Below, in pieces: positions 26,701 through 36,045 of a stretch of DNA of 64,000 nucleotides. The stretch spans positions 223,969 through 287,968 of the forward strand of contig NW_019775528.1 in the NCBI RefSeq assembly GCF_001039355.2. Reading direction: 5' to 3'. The notes under the pieces are model-generated. The model had not been told where the DNA came from, made no database searches, and saw only the letters and a program-made list of their open reading frames with translations. Both the position numbers and the translations under genes were made by a program. The DNA is from Lingula anatina. Taxonomy: Eukaryota > Brachiopoda > Lingulata > Lingulida > Lingulidae. Within the stretch, counting starts at the first letter, position 1. The number at the start of each line of letters is the position of its first letter.

Positions 26701-28066
26701 AACAAATTTCTTTTAAAAGTTTCTTTAGAACATGTACTAATAATATTTTCTTTTTTTTTTTTTTTTTGGGCAAATAAAACAGCTCTTTTTCAGTTTAAAA
26801 GGACTTACCATTGCCCTCATTTTGACTTCACCTTTATCTGTTTTTCCCAAGCTGGCAGAATCTAGTGACTGTAAGCTATCTTCACTCTGCTCGCCAACAA
26901 AAGATTGCACAGATCCTGAGGTGCAAGTAGAACTTTGCGAATTATTCAGTGAAGATACCTCAGAAGTTGACATGGCATGTGTCGTGTCTGACTTGTAGTT
27001 CAACCTTGCAGATAAACTAGGAAGCTCTTCAGAGTCTTTACTGATGTTATATGTATTAAATGCAGTGAAATGTTTCATAGGTTCATTTCTATTGAGTGAT
27101 GAAGTACTCGTATTACTCAATCTTCCATGCTCTATAGAATTTGTTGCCATTTCTATAGGCAATCTTTTACTATAGGTCTCAGACTGTCTGTCAATATCAC
27201 TTTTATCTTCTATGGTACTAGTATTAACATCCTTTTTCAGTCTCTTCTTCAGGGACCAAGACAAAGGCTTTTTTCTAACATGTTCAAATCATCCTCATCG
27301 CTAGAAATGCATGTTACACTTTCATCTGATTCATTAGATATAAAATCATTCTTGTGAATGCCCTTTGAGTTACTGGTGTCTGAGGAACTTCCTATACTAT
27401 TCATCTTTGGTAATGGAGGTATCTTTTCACGTTCCTTGCTAAAATGAACATGAAGATCTGGCAAACTGTCGTTACTAGTACTTTCGTCACTGGTTTTGAA
27501 GCTGGAATTTGAAGTCAATGACGTATAATATTTATAAACAATAAATAAATATAGGTGTAGAACTTATCTTGGTTCCAGTGGTGTAACATTTCCCCCATTC
27601 AACTTTTCACTACAGGTAGAGAACGAAATTGGTGGTATTCTAAAAAGGCACAAAAGTCTTTAAAAAAAGCTAAGTGTGATAAAATAAGGGTAGCAAGAAT
27701 GTTGGCGAGGAACATTACGTCTGTTACTGTACGTTAGTACCAATATACTAGCTAGACTCCCAGTGGCAGAGGCATACCAAATCCAAAATTGGCCTATTTC
27801 GCCATAAGGCGTGTCATAAACACCAGCAGCTCAAATAAACTCTTTCTCGAATTGAGGGATTACCATTTAAGACGCACTATGGATAGATAGATTCTTTATT
27901 GATACACCTTTACAAATAAGGTACAATCAAAGACAAAGACAATTACATCTAACTACAACAGTACAAACAGGTATATAAATAAATATACATGATTTCAATG
28001 TTTACATGTAGCATAATATCAATACTATGTATGTGACTATATGTGACATTATCATCGAGAGAGAGA

Positions 28067-28121
<55 letters not shown>

Positions 28122-28136
28122 CACTTACTCTCCCAT
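11898..28136 (-). CDS. EME1: Crossover junction endonuclease subunit EME1
   Basis: EME1 is the non-catalytic partner of MUS81; together they cut 3' flaps, nicked Holliday junctions and stalled forks in the nucleus. Twelve coding exons, high to low: 28129-28136, 27568-27639, 26809-27501, 26440-26637, 26091-26240, 25661-25735, 25176-25306, 24827-24962, 24431-24546, 23818-24001, 15090-15146, 11898-12008. Phases agree throughout except one frame break in exon 3; allowing for it, the protein is about 643 aa. The start is fixed by the phase-2 join of an 8-nt first exon to exon 2, with an in-frame TAA 15 nt upstream. Residues 1-258 are disordered and Ser/Asp-rich, with a SUMO-interaction-like stretch (VTCISSDEDD). 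A charged coiled coil (KAEREKQREAKQKEK) covers about 259-315. The ERCC4-like domain starts near 325 (FILVVLDRQVVE). The helix-hairpin-helix end includes NVGPDMASAIVNAYPSP and RRGAGVLETSRRIGKELSRR. The last two exons match the remembered vertebrate C-terminus. The identity is firm. Confidence 0.93.
12009..15089 (-). other. EME1 last intron (about 3.1 kb)
   Basis: Between a donor (GTGAGTAG) and an acceptor (cacttag). It holds a poly-A run at about 13347-13367 and a cluster of AAGCTTAT-like motifs at 14590-14660. No other gene is supported in it. Confidence 0.8.
16704..16878. repeat. Inverted repeat with about 52-bp arms
   Basis: The left arm (16704-16755, beginning ggccacattcagaacagtgg) and right arm (16826-16878) are about 80 percent reverse complements around a 70-bp loop. 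Related single copies of the core (gactagttag, tcaaatatgg) lie at 16530-16560 and 16635-16680. It looks like a non-autonomous transposon or nested foldback element. Confidence 0.7.
17045..17262. repeat. 27-bp minisatellite, about 7-8 units
   Basis: The unit contains gtgttaccacagcagacaca. The right-hand copies are nearly identical, while the left ones and flanking degenerate copies from about 16930 are diverged. Because 27 is a multiple of three and the unit lacks stops in several frames, open reading frames appear on both strands; they are not genes. Confidence 0.93.
18013..18046. repeat. Short GA-rich microsatellite
   Basis: Imperfect GA run with GGGA interruptions, inside the large EME1 intron. 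Confidence 0.8.
23075..23285. repeat. Diverged tandem repeat, unit about 45-60 bp
   Basis: The phrase gtgttcacatcatgactaa recurs about five times with variable spacers containing ccaaatttc. Copies are more diverged toward the ends. Confidence 0.75.
23686..23760. repeat. CA microsatellite with A-rich and AAAT tail
   Basis: A CA run (about 50 bp) followed by poly-A and (AAAT)n. It lies about 60 bp beyond the donor of EME1 exon 10. Confidence 0.95.
27502..27567 (-). other. EME1 intron 2, apparent AT-AG borders (66 bp)
   Basis: Exon 2 ends ...GGAACCAAG and the next bases are ATAAGT where GTAAGT would be expected. Exon 3 begins after ttccag. Only this join keeps the reading phase (Pro-Ser-Phe across the junction). 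The donor differs from consensus by a single G-to-A change at position +1. Confidence 0.55.
27640..28128 (-). other. EME1 first intron with LINE-like tail and GA array
   Basis: Bounded by a perfect donor (AGA|GTAAGTGC) and the acceptor ctttttag. At 27880-27990 the minus strand reads like the 3' end of a non-LTR retrotransposon, finishing AATAAAGAATCTATCTATCC. At 28056-28122 there is a GA microsatellite. Confidence 0.7.
28056..28122. repeat. GA microsatellite
   Basis: About 33 GA dinucleotides with a few interruptions. It ends about six bases from the EME1 exon 1 donor. Confidence 0.97.
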
Positions 28137-28494
28137 TTCAGGATAATTTTAACCGCTTAGGTCTTTTTCTTAGTAAGATATGGATTTTTATCTAAACCGT
28201 AGTGCTAAATATAATCCATTTCAAACATTTGCGCTTTCACCATCTGTACACATTGAGATTCGTGGTGCCCGCCTAGCCGTGGAACTCACATGTGTAAGTG
28301 CTACTACACCTTCCGGTCCTTTTAGATAAAGTGGATGTACACATGAAAAAACAAATATCTTTATTAAAATATATTTTTTTCATTATTTCAAATTTAGATT
28401 GATAATATATCTATTGTGTAAATTTCTGACAAATAAAGAGAACTAAATTGCCCACAACTATTTTTTGGTGCAAGAATATATAACTACTTTCAAG
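28137..28494. promoter_or_regulatory. Divergent promoter shared by EME1 and MRPL27
   Basis: The 358 bp between two start codons pointing apart must hold both 5' UTRs and promoters. It contains an ETS/GABP-type core (ACCGGAAG on the minus strand, within 28308-28318) in a GC-richer pocket at 28255-28320. This is typical of TATA-less divergent promoters of mitochondrial genes. No TATA box was seen. The motif is visible; its use is inferred. Confidence 0.65.
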
Positions 28495-30613
28495 ATGTCA
28501 GCCTCCATGCTAAGGTGGGCTGGAGGAGTTCTCAACAAATTTAATACGTTTACTGGTATGTCGTTTTTGCAAACTTACCATTATTTTGTAAAAATGGATA
28601 CTATAGTTCAGTAGCTCTCTAGATATGGTTAACACGTGTCATTGATTATCGTGTTCTACTAGAGCAGCAGGGCTAGACTACATGTAGTGTTTTGTATTCG
28701 GCATACGTGTAGTAGTGTAAAACCCGTAAAACTCCAATTAATAAGTACTGTAAATCAGTATTATAGAAGTTTTTGGCCTTACATGCTGGGTAATTACCTC
28801 AAGCAAGTCCAAATATTTGGGCAGTGGTGATATTAAAAAAATAAGGCTCCTTGTTTTTTTCCTTTTTTGAAACAAAATTTGATGGAAAAGATAAAGGTTC
28901 ACGTTTTTTTCGTTTTATTTGTCCAAAGTGCTATTTGAGAGGACTTTAATCACCTCTTAGGGGCCATTCAGAATAGTATCAACTGATCCAAGGATGAAAT
29001 ATATCTGACCCTACATGAAAAGAAGACCGCTTAATCCTGTAATGTTCTCTCCGCCTCTCATACACCTCCCCACACGGTGGTCCAAAGGAGCTGAGATTTA
29101 TTTACTGTGACCCTGCAGTGACTTTATAACATGTCAACCAACTTTAGAAATGTCTATTATAGTAGTTTTTGTTATTCGTTTGAACCAAAATAATCAAACT
29201 TCAGATCATGTCTTCATTTCAGTAGGATAAAAAATTAATGTGCCTTTAGGGGTAAGCTGTACAATTGCTTCACTGGTTACAAAATACTCGGTGATGTCAC
29301 AAGATTATGAACATGGTTCAAGAATGCCCTGACATTTTTACAGTTAACCTCAACAGATGAGGTGTTCAATGATGACAAGGCGCACCTTTTGTCTAACTTT
29401 TATGTGCGTCAGAGGCCTCGTCTGTCTCATTACTAAGAACATCTAGCTCGGTATACTGCATTACATTGCAGATGACATAGAATGGGAAATTATTAGTACA
29501 ATATCTGAAATTGAATAAGTTGTTTAGAATGTACGACTATGACACTAACATAAATGATTATTACAGGGCCCTTAATGTCAGTTACAAGTACAAGGAATGC
29601 TTCTCATAAAGCTGCAGGGGCAACAAGGAATAAACAGAAAAAGACAGTGAAAAAGAATCGAGGACCAAAGAAAATGGAAGGAGAGTGGGTGAATAAAGGG
29701 GAAATTTTGGTTGCACAACTTGGCTTGAGGTTTTGGCCTGGTCAGAATGTAAGTAAAGACAAATACATTAATTAGTAAGTTATAACATGTATCACCTGAC
29801 ATTATCTTTAGTTCGACAATTCTTTAAAGTTTCTTAAAACAGCTGTTTGATAAATGCGTTTTTATCTGTGTTATAGACTTTTTTATCAGAACTCCACAGA
29901 CATGCTGAAATTGTCGGTCCGATTGTTCATGACCAGGAAAATTTGTCTTGACCTGTAAAAAATTGGACTTGATCAGTCCAAATGACCGACAAGAGTTTTA
30001 AGAACCACAATTTTGAATTTACAGTCATCATTCGACATACCTCACTATTAAAATTATTTTAAACCCAAAGCGTTTTTCCCTTCCATTTCAAACCTATCAC
30101 ATTCACAAACAAAGTAAGCTACCTAATCGCACTGGTAGTATTTGTCTCAAACAATTTTCGGTCTGACAAAAATCCATTCAGTCTGGCAAATTTTTCATTA
30201 CTGCTGGTCAGAATGTCCGGCCATTCTGCATTCAGCATATCTGACTCCAGTGCCTGTTGTACAGATTTTTCATATTATGAAGACATCCAATCCACATATC
30301 CAAGGAATGGCTGTTGAAATAAATGTATTACAGTATTTATAATCCAATTTAAATAGTAGGAATGTCGGAATGCAATGCAGTAACCCAGTGTATTGTTTAT
30401 TTATTTATTTAAATTTAGGTTGGAATGGGAAGAGATGGAACCTTGTATGCTTTAGACAGTGGACATGTGATAACATCCAGTGAACAACTGTCTCCTTACC
30501 CACACAGCCCTTTGTATGAACATGTTAAAGAAGGCAATAAAATAACTAAAAAATTCTGGCATGTTATTCCTTTGCCTCAAAAACAGACATTTAAACTGAA
30601 ATCACAAGTATGA
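28495..30613 (+). CDS. MRPL27: Mitochondrial ribosomal protein bL27m
   Basis: bL27m is a protein of the large mitochondrial ribosomal subunit near the peptidyl-transferase centre. Three exons: 28495-28555, 29567-29748, 30419-30613, joined in phase (1 then 0) with GT-AG introns, for 145 aa (the human protein is 148). The N-terminus MSASMLRWAGGVLNKF is basic and amphipathic, as a mitochondrial targeting sequence should be. The L27 signature follows: a Lys-rich stretch, KKMEGEWVNKGEILVAQ, LRFWPGQNVGMGRDGTLYAL, and the C-terminal motif TFKL near the end. It starts 359 bp from the divergent EME1 start. AATAAA signals occur at 30972 and 31129. The identity is firm. Confidence 0.95.
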
Positions 30614-31075
30614 CAGCAACTGCAGTGGAGTCCCTTATGTGAATAAGGGAAGTTTGTTAGAAGAGATAGAAATTATTGAACATTTTGGCATGTTATCTCT
30701 AGATTGCCATACGAATAGGCATGGAGTTTAACCTCATAAGTTTGGCGACAACTTAGATGTTCAAGTAGTGATGTGCACAGTAGAGGGACAAAACATAAAA
30801 CCATCAGGATGTTGTGAAAAAATTGATGAGATGTAATGATGGGAACAACATAAAGTTGTCAAATATGTTGGAAAATTTAGACTGCTGATGTATACAGGGA
30901 TGAAAGTTTCTGGACACTGACATATTTACAGTAAAACCATTATCCTGTTCTGTAGAGATTATGGACTGCAAAATAAAAATATTGAGTAGAACGTTGTGTT
31001 TGATTTCCAAATTTGACATTGTTTTTCTTGACAAGACATCGAAAATTGACAACAATGTGAGAATAAGCCATCATG

Positions 31076-31094
31076 TTTATTTTATAATTTTATT
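31076..31094 (-). terminator. Two AATAAA signals for the unknown gene
   Basis: Minus-strand AATAAA at 31076-31081 and 31089-31094, about 160-175 bp past the stop codon of the gene at 31251-32177. Confidence 0.5.
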
Positions 31095-31128
31095 AGAGAG
31101 TTCTTTTGAAAGGCAAAGCTGATTCAGC

Positions 31129-31134
31129 AATAAA
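31129..31134 (+). terminator. Candidate MRPL27 polyadenylation signal
   Basis: AATAAA followed by a genomic A-run, about 515 bp past the MRPL27 stop. An earlier AATAAA is at 30972-30977. Confidence 0.4.
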
Positions 31135-31250
31135 AAAAAAAAAATGAAGATGCAGAAGTGTCAATTCCCGTTCAATTACACAATTAATAAAAATTGTCGA
31201 ATGATAAATAGAAATGTCATAACTGTTTTGTATTCGTTATTGAAGTACAT

Positions 31251-32177
31251 TTACAAAATAGGCAACCCTTGTCTGCAAACTGGCTGTGCTTTTTCAGTTT
31301 GTACAGATCCCAGGCATTCATTCACGTAATTACCAATGGGTGACTGGTCCCACAGTATTTTATAGAGACCCCTTCCATTAAAAAAAGGGACATGAGCAAT
31401 TTGCTTCTCAATGATTTTTACTTGAAATATCGTTGCTCTTAACAAATCGCGTTCAGAGAAAGAAGTCGTGTGATCTCCATCGCATGAGACGTGGTCCCAG
31501 TACGTTTTATCACCATAGCCTGATATCTCCGTTAGTTTACCGATTTCTTCAAATTCATAATTACCATTTTCCTTATTTTCATCTTTGAAAACAACTTTGT
31601 CGATTTGTGGGTTTATTAACTCTAAATCTGTTAACACTTCGCTTGTTTCAGTAGCCGATTGAAGTTTAGTTGGTGGGTGTACATGTTCTGATTTCTTATT
31701 GTCAACTATTTGTGTATCCGACTGATCTTCCTCTCTAGGGTAACTGTCTGCCATGCCTGTGCTACTGTATGAAAGTGTGGTTTTATCTTTAATATTACCA
31801 GTTATGTCTTCCCACTCATAACCGTGTTCTCTTTCATTACTTTTAAGCCATTTCTCAGTTTCGTTGCTGGAATCGTCGGTTCTTTCTTCTAATTTCTGCG
31901 AAGTAAAAGTAATCTTGTTTTTTTAACAATTTACTTGAAGCCTCTTACTTGTGTTTAAAATTTGATTGAAATTTAAGACAGGCCTACAATAGAATTTAAA
32001 CATAGGCACTACCATATTTTAAGATTTTACTTCATCTTTCTCTACATCACTTACAGAAAATGAAGACTCGAGTTCGACTTTCCAAGTTTTACTTTCTTTT
32101 ACTTCGTGTATTGTTGCTTCTACTTTCTCGGCTGTGCTAGTTGAACAGATACAAGGACAAAGGCAGAAGCGTGGCAT
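31251..32177 (-). CDS. Unrecognised 255-aa protein, two exons
   Basis: Exon 1 is 32055-32177 (41 codons from ATG); exon 2 is 31251-31895. They join in phase 0 through a GTAAGTG donor and a tttacttcgcag acceptor. The N-terminus is Cys-rich (MPRFCLCPCICSTS), which could be an acylation or metal-binding stretch. Residues 20-150 are acidic and low in hydrophobics, probably disordered, with Trp-containing repeats (EKWLKSNE, YEWEDIT). The C-terminal 75 residues look folded (GYGDKTYWDHVSCDGD, IEKQIAHVPFFNGRGLYKIL). No transmembrane segment was seen. I do not recognise the family and assign no function. The clean splice sites, long second exon (645 nt) and poly-A signals support a real gene. It is convergent with MRPL27 and lies behind a dense cluster of TGACG sites. 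Confidence 0.75.
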
Positions 32178-32998
32178 AGCACTATTTTTAAATACAGTCG
32201 TTACTGTTTTTGTTCCCGCGCAGACTATAGGCCTATAATAGTGACTTGGGATTTCAACGCCGCAGTTCTTTATGACGTAGCCTGCTTACGTTACCAAAAA
32301 GAATGACTAATACGTGACGGGTACTGAAGTCACAATGACATCTGACGTAATATATGTCATGGCATAGAGACACCTACTGCACTGTCAACAACGTAGTTCT
32401 TTATGTCACACCTTGCCAACGTAATTGATGATGTCATAATTGGATATGATTTATCTAGAGAAACCTGCATCGTCAACGTCACAGCTCTTTTATGACGCAG
32501 CTTAATTATTGACATCATAAATAATGCGCCATTTTCAATTATGTCATCATTAATTATGACGATAACTATATCATGGCAACGAATGAAATATGATTTGGTC
32601 TGTCAGACAGGAGGTGAGTAACTAGAACATATAAAAGTTATGTAGAACCAATATAAACCGGCTTTCTGAAGGATTAACATGCGAATTCGATGTACATGCA
32701 GGTGATCTGAGAAGTAATCTTATGAAAGAGTCTTGGTATAAAACAGTAAAGCTTTCCTATTCTCAGATAGGCCTACTACAGTATTTGTCTCGTGATAGGC
32801 GAACATTCATATTATAATGTATTCTAATTCAAATGCCGTTCCATCTCGTGAGTAATGATACCTGAAAGTAAAGAGGCTAGTCTATTAATCTGGGGAATTA
32901 ACCGCTTTTGCGAAAATAAGCAAACTTAGACTGTACATATTTTTCTCGTGTAAAGTAAAAAAAATGTCAAAAGTTAGACATTTGTGCAAAGGGCTATA
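32178..32998. other. Intergenic: upstream DNA of the unknown gene
   Basis: Separates the start of the unknown gene from the ankyrin gene's stop codon; both genes point left. Its left third carries the bZIP-site cluster described separately. I see nothing else. Confidence 0.6.
32259..32585. promoter_or_regulatory. Cluster of TGACG/TGTCA bZIP-type half-sites
   Basis: In about 325 bp there are some dozen ATF/CREB-like half-sites or near sites, including tatgacgtag, acgtgacggg, ctgacgtaat, gatgatgtcataa, caacgtcacag and tatgacgcag. They lie in three diverged copies of a unit containing agttctttatgac (near 32263, 32393 and 32482). The cluster begins about 80 bp upstream of the first codon of the gene at 31251-32177, so it is probably that gene's promoter or enhancer. 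The half-sites are visible; the factor is inferred. Confidence 0.5.
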
Positions 32999-34177
32999 CT
33001 AGATCGACGTCTCTCTTCTAGTTGATCGGTTAGGACGGCGATTTCTGTATTTCATTTGCTTCAACTGATGCAAAAGGTAGGCACCCGAATTTCCGTCCGC
33101 GTCCCGTATACCCATTCTTGCTCCAGAGGCAAGCAGAGACTCTGCCAATTCAAACTGTGAATTTTTTAAAGCAGTGTGCAGGGGGGTGTTTCCTGCGTTA
33201 TTGCGGATATTAATATCGCCACCTCCGTTTATAATCTTTTTCATTATGCTCACATAAGGAGAAGACGTGGATTCATCAACATGGTAATTCATGTAGGCAC
33301 GGCTGCTTATTTTGTGCAAAAGTGTGTTTCCATGTTCATCTGGAATGTTCACATCTGAGCTATATTTCAGTAGTATCTCTGCTGATTTAAGGTGGCCTTG
33401 TTGAATGCTGACATCCAAAGGGGTTTGTCCGTGATGGTTTAAAGCATTTACATCTGCTCCCATTTCGACTAATATTGGCACCGTTGAAATTTGGCCGTGA
33501 AAACAGGCTACGTGGATAGGTGTGTTCCCATAGCAGTCACGCGCGTTGATATTGGCTCCCTCATTCAAAAGAAGCGGCACCCCCAACTTTTCGTTGCGAA
33601 CGAGTTCGTGAAGCGGTGTCTCACCTGCCACAGTCGTCGCATTCACGTTTGCGTCATTGTCCAGTAAAAGTTTCATAGTGTCCGTTTTTCCTACTTGGCA
33701 AGCTATGTGCAGAGGTGTTTGCTTGTCGTTGTCAACTTCATTAACTTCTGCTCCATTCCGTATTAAAAGACTTACTGCATCTGTCACATTCGAGGCAATG
33801 TTACACGCAATATGTAGTGGAGTTTCCCCCTCGGCATTTTTTGCGTTTACGTTAGCCTCATTAAGAATCAAACATCTAGCATTTTCAGATGCAATCCACT
33901 GCGAGGCCAGGTGGAGTGGCGTGCTCGTGTTCTGTGTGGTTGTTGCGTTGACATCAGCGTTGAAGTCGCACAGTGTTTGTATGGCCAAGGCGGAGTGGAG
34001 GTGAAGAGATAACGCAGCGTTCTGCATAGCGTTCAGCCCGTTCACAGAATGGGAACAAATGTCCTTCACTTTGCTGCGATGTTTCAGTAACAGCTTCTTC
34101 ATCTCCGAAATGTCACATGCGTCTGTATAACGCTGGAGTTCCTCAGCTAGTTCTGAAACAATCTCGGGGCTGCCCAT
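32999..34177 (-). CDS. Ankyrin-repeat protein, intronless
   Basis: A single open frame of 392 codons with no introns. The start is well placed: an in-frame TAA lies nine bases upstream of the ATG. The N-terminal 45 residues form a charged helical lead-in (MGSPEIVSELAEELQRY). About nine ankyrin repeats run from about residue 46 to 365. Core motifs include STPLHLASQW, GETPLHIACN, KQTPLHIACQ, GETPLHEL, GNTPIHVACFHGQ, GQTPLDVSIQQGH and GNTPLHTALKNSQ, most ending in LL...GAxVNA. The eighth repeat carries an insertion of about 14 residues (MNYHVDESTSSPYV). The tail is basic (KYRNRRPNRSTRRET). Ankyrin stacks bind other proteins; there is no SOCS box, kinase, DEATH or membrane segment to hint at the pathway. 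It could be a retrocopy or one of the many lineage-specific ankyrin genes. Confidence 0.88.
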   Translation of the reverse strand: MGSPEIVSELAEELQRYTDACDISEMKKLLLKHRSKVKDICSHSVNGLNAMQNAALSLHLHSALAIQTLCDFNADVNATTTQNTSTPLHLASQWIASENARCLILNEANVNAKNAEGETPLHIACNIASNVTDAVSLLIRNGAEVNEVDNDKQTPLHIACQVGKTDTMKLLLDNDANVNATTVAGETPLHELVRNEKLGVPLLLNEGANINARDCYGNTPIHVACFHGQISTVPILVEMGADVNALNHHGQTPLDVSIQQGHLKSAEILLKYSSDVNIPDEHGNTLLHKISSRAYMNYHVDESTSSPYVSIMKKIINGGGDINIRNNAGNTPLHTALKNSQFELAESLLASGARMGIRDADGNSGAYLLHQLKQMKYRNRRPNRSTRRETSI

Positions 34178-35548
34178 GCTGCTTTAAAGGCCTCTCGTGC
34201 CTTTGCTGGGCCAGGCGCTTAGTGCAAGACACAGTGCGGAGTGGACTTTGGTTTTCCTTTTATCAGCGATGTCCTCGCTTGTGTAAAATGTCACATAGGC
34301 ACGATTCCATGTGCGATATCAAAATAGACGAGTCACAGGTGCGACACGGTAATCAACAGCATGCTGAGATAACATGGAATTCAGTATTGAGTTTTATCAT
34401 ATCGAATTATGATAGGTCGCTGAAGGGAAATTAATTTTTTATTACTAATCATTTTCAATTTTCAGTGGTCCAACTTACTTGTCGCGTAAATATTTTAATT
34501 GTATTATGTCTGAAATTTATTCATCATATAAATCAAAGTTGAGATACTCTTGCAATTTAATGGACAAAAACAATTTCAAATGCAGCGTAATTGCTCGTTT
34601 CTTGAAACATTTACCAATATGCAATGCAGTAAAATCATGAAGTAAGAGCTGTGGTGTGAAATGCTTACAATGTCTACCTGTAGCGCAGTGCATCATATGC
34701 AGTTCTTGTAGCACAGCAATGACACCATGACGATATGTAGAATTACTGATAACCCTCTACCTATCACTATCAGAGGCGTGAATTCGATGTGGGTGGGTAT
34801 TGTAATTAATTAATAAGATGAAAGTTAAATTAAATGACGATGAAAAAGTTAACGTCAAATCATTATTTTACTCGACACGTTGACGAAGTGGTGATAAGAT
34901 ATATAAAAAATTAAAAAAAAAAGATGTAGAGGGTTAAACATTAGAAAGCTACTCACATGCTTGATTCGTGACATCATGTGGTGAAATACACTGTCAATCA
35001 TCAATTGCATTTTTAATGAAAACCATGCCAAATAAATACATAAATACAGCCTCGATTAATGTGAAGTAGTGGTAAATTTTAAAGCATTGCGTACATATTT
35101 ATAAACGATGTTGACTGAATACGAATATTAACCAAGGCAGGAAATCAGAATGATCAGTAAGAAAAATATCCGTGAATCAACAGTATTTGTTTAAATATAT
35201 ATTTGTTCACTAATACAGTAAAAAGAACAAAGATTCCAATAAATTACCTATTAAATATTTTACAAATAATTAAAATTATCATAATAAACATATTGCCATT
35301 TGAATATAGGCATTATTTACACGGTGCAATTACAACCAACCCACTCATACCCCAGTATCTGTAACAGTTCCGTATCATAAGTGTTAGTTGCAGCTTTGTG
35401 TAAGTTACATAAATAAAGGTAAAAAATAGAAAAAGAACAAGAGGAAATGAATACAATGTTCATCTGCTGTGAGCACTGATACTCTTTATAGTGCGCCCTT
35501 AGTATTTACCGTAAGGAAAATAATTATTTCCAGAGTTAACAAATGTGA

Positions 35549-35554
35549 TTTATT
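35549..35554 (-). terminator. Candidate TSPEAR polyadenylation signal
   Basis: AATAAA on the minus strand about 610 bp past the stop codon. It is placed by motif only. Confidence 0.3.
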
Positions 35555-36045
35555 AATGAAAGTAGTTTAATGGCGCTGAATGAAAAACGCGAAAGCAACA
35601 TCAAATAATCCCCCGGTTTCTCCAAATTGGTACCATATAATCAATTCCATCATCAAATACATGGATGAAATATGACGATGATTATCACTTATAAAAGTTA
35701 TCTATCTGAGGTAGGCCCTATATGTATTAAAAAGGAGTTCTCACGCCAAAATACAAGTGAATGACAGTTAGCTCCCCAGTTGCATTATTTGAACACAAAT
35801 ACGGTGGCTATATAATATAAATCACTGTAAGAAATTCCTGAATGTTAAAATGTTATGCGGGTGAACATCCAAGCCGAGTTCTCCAGCAGGGAAAAACAGG
35901 AATGCGATGAACAGAACTCATCAATACTGATACGATCATTGGCTGGCCTGTACATTGCTTGCCAAAATATATGACAAAAGCATGCACACACCGATTAGGA
36001 TTTAGGCTTAAGCTACCTTGGACTGTGAGACCTTACATGTATCCG

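Larger units (their letters stand above)
30614..31250. other. Shared 3' region of two convergent genes
   Basis: 637 bp between the MRPL27 stop (plus) and the stop of the unknown gene (minus). Polyadenylation signals for the two strands lie within about 60 bp of each other, so the 3' UTRs probably abut or overlap. Confidence 0.6.

Noticed and set aside
27265-27276. Programmed -1 frameshift at AAAAAAG in EME1
   Set aside because: The slippery heptamer is in the wrong phase for the upstream frame (codons there are TTA GAA AAA AGC), so tandem slippage to the downstream frame is not favoured. A missing A or an alternative acceptor is simpler.
33657-34004. 115-aa plus-strand ORF
   Set aside because: Antisense shadow of the ankyrin-repeat gene, whose repeats are unmistakable.
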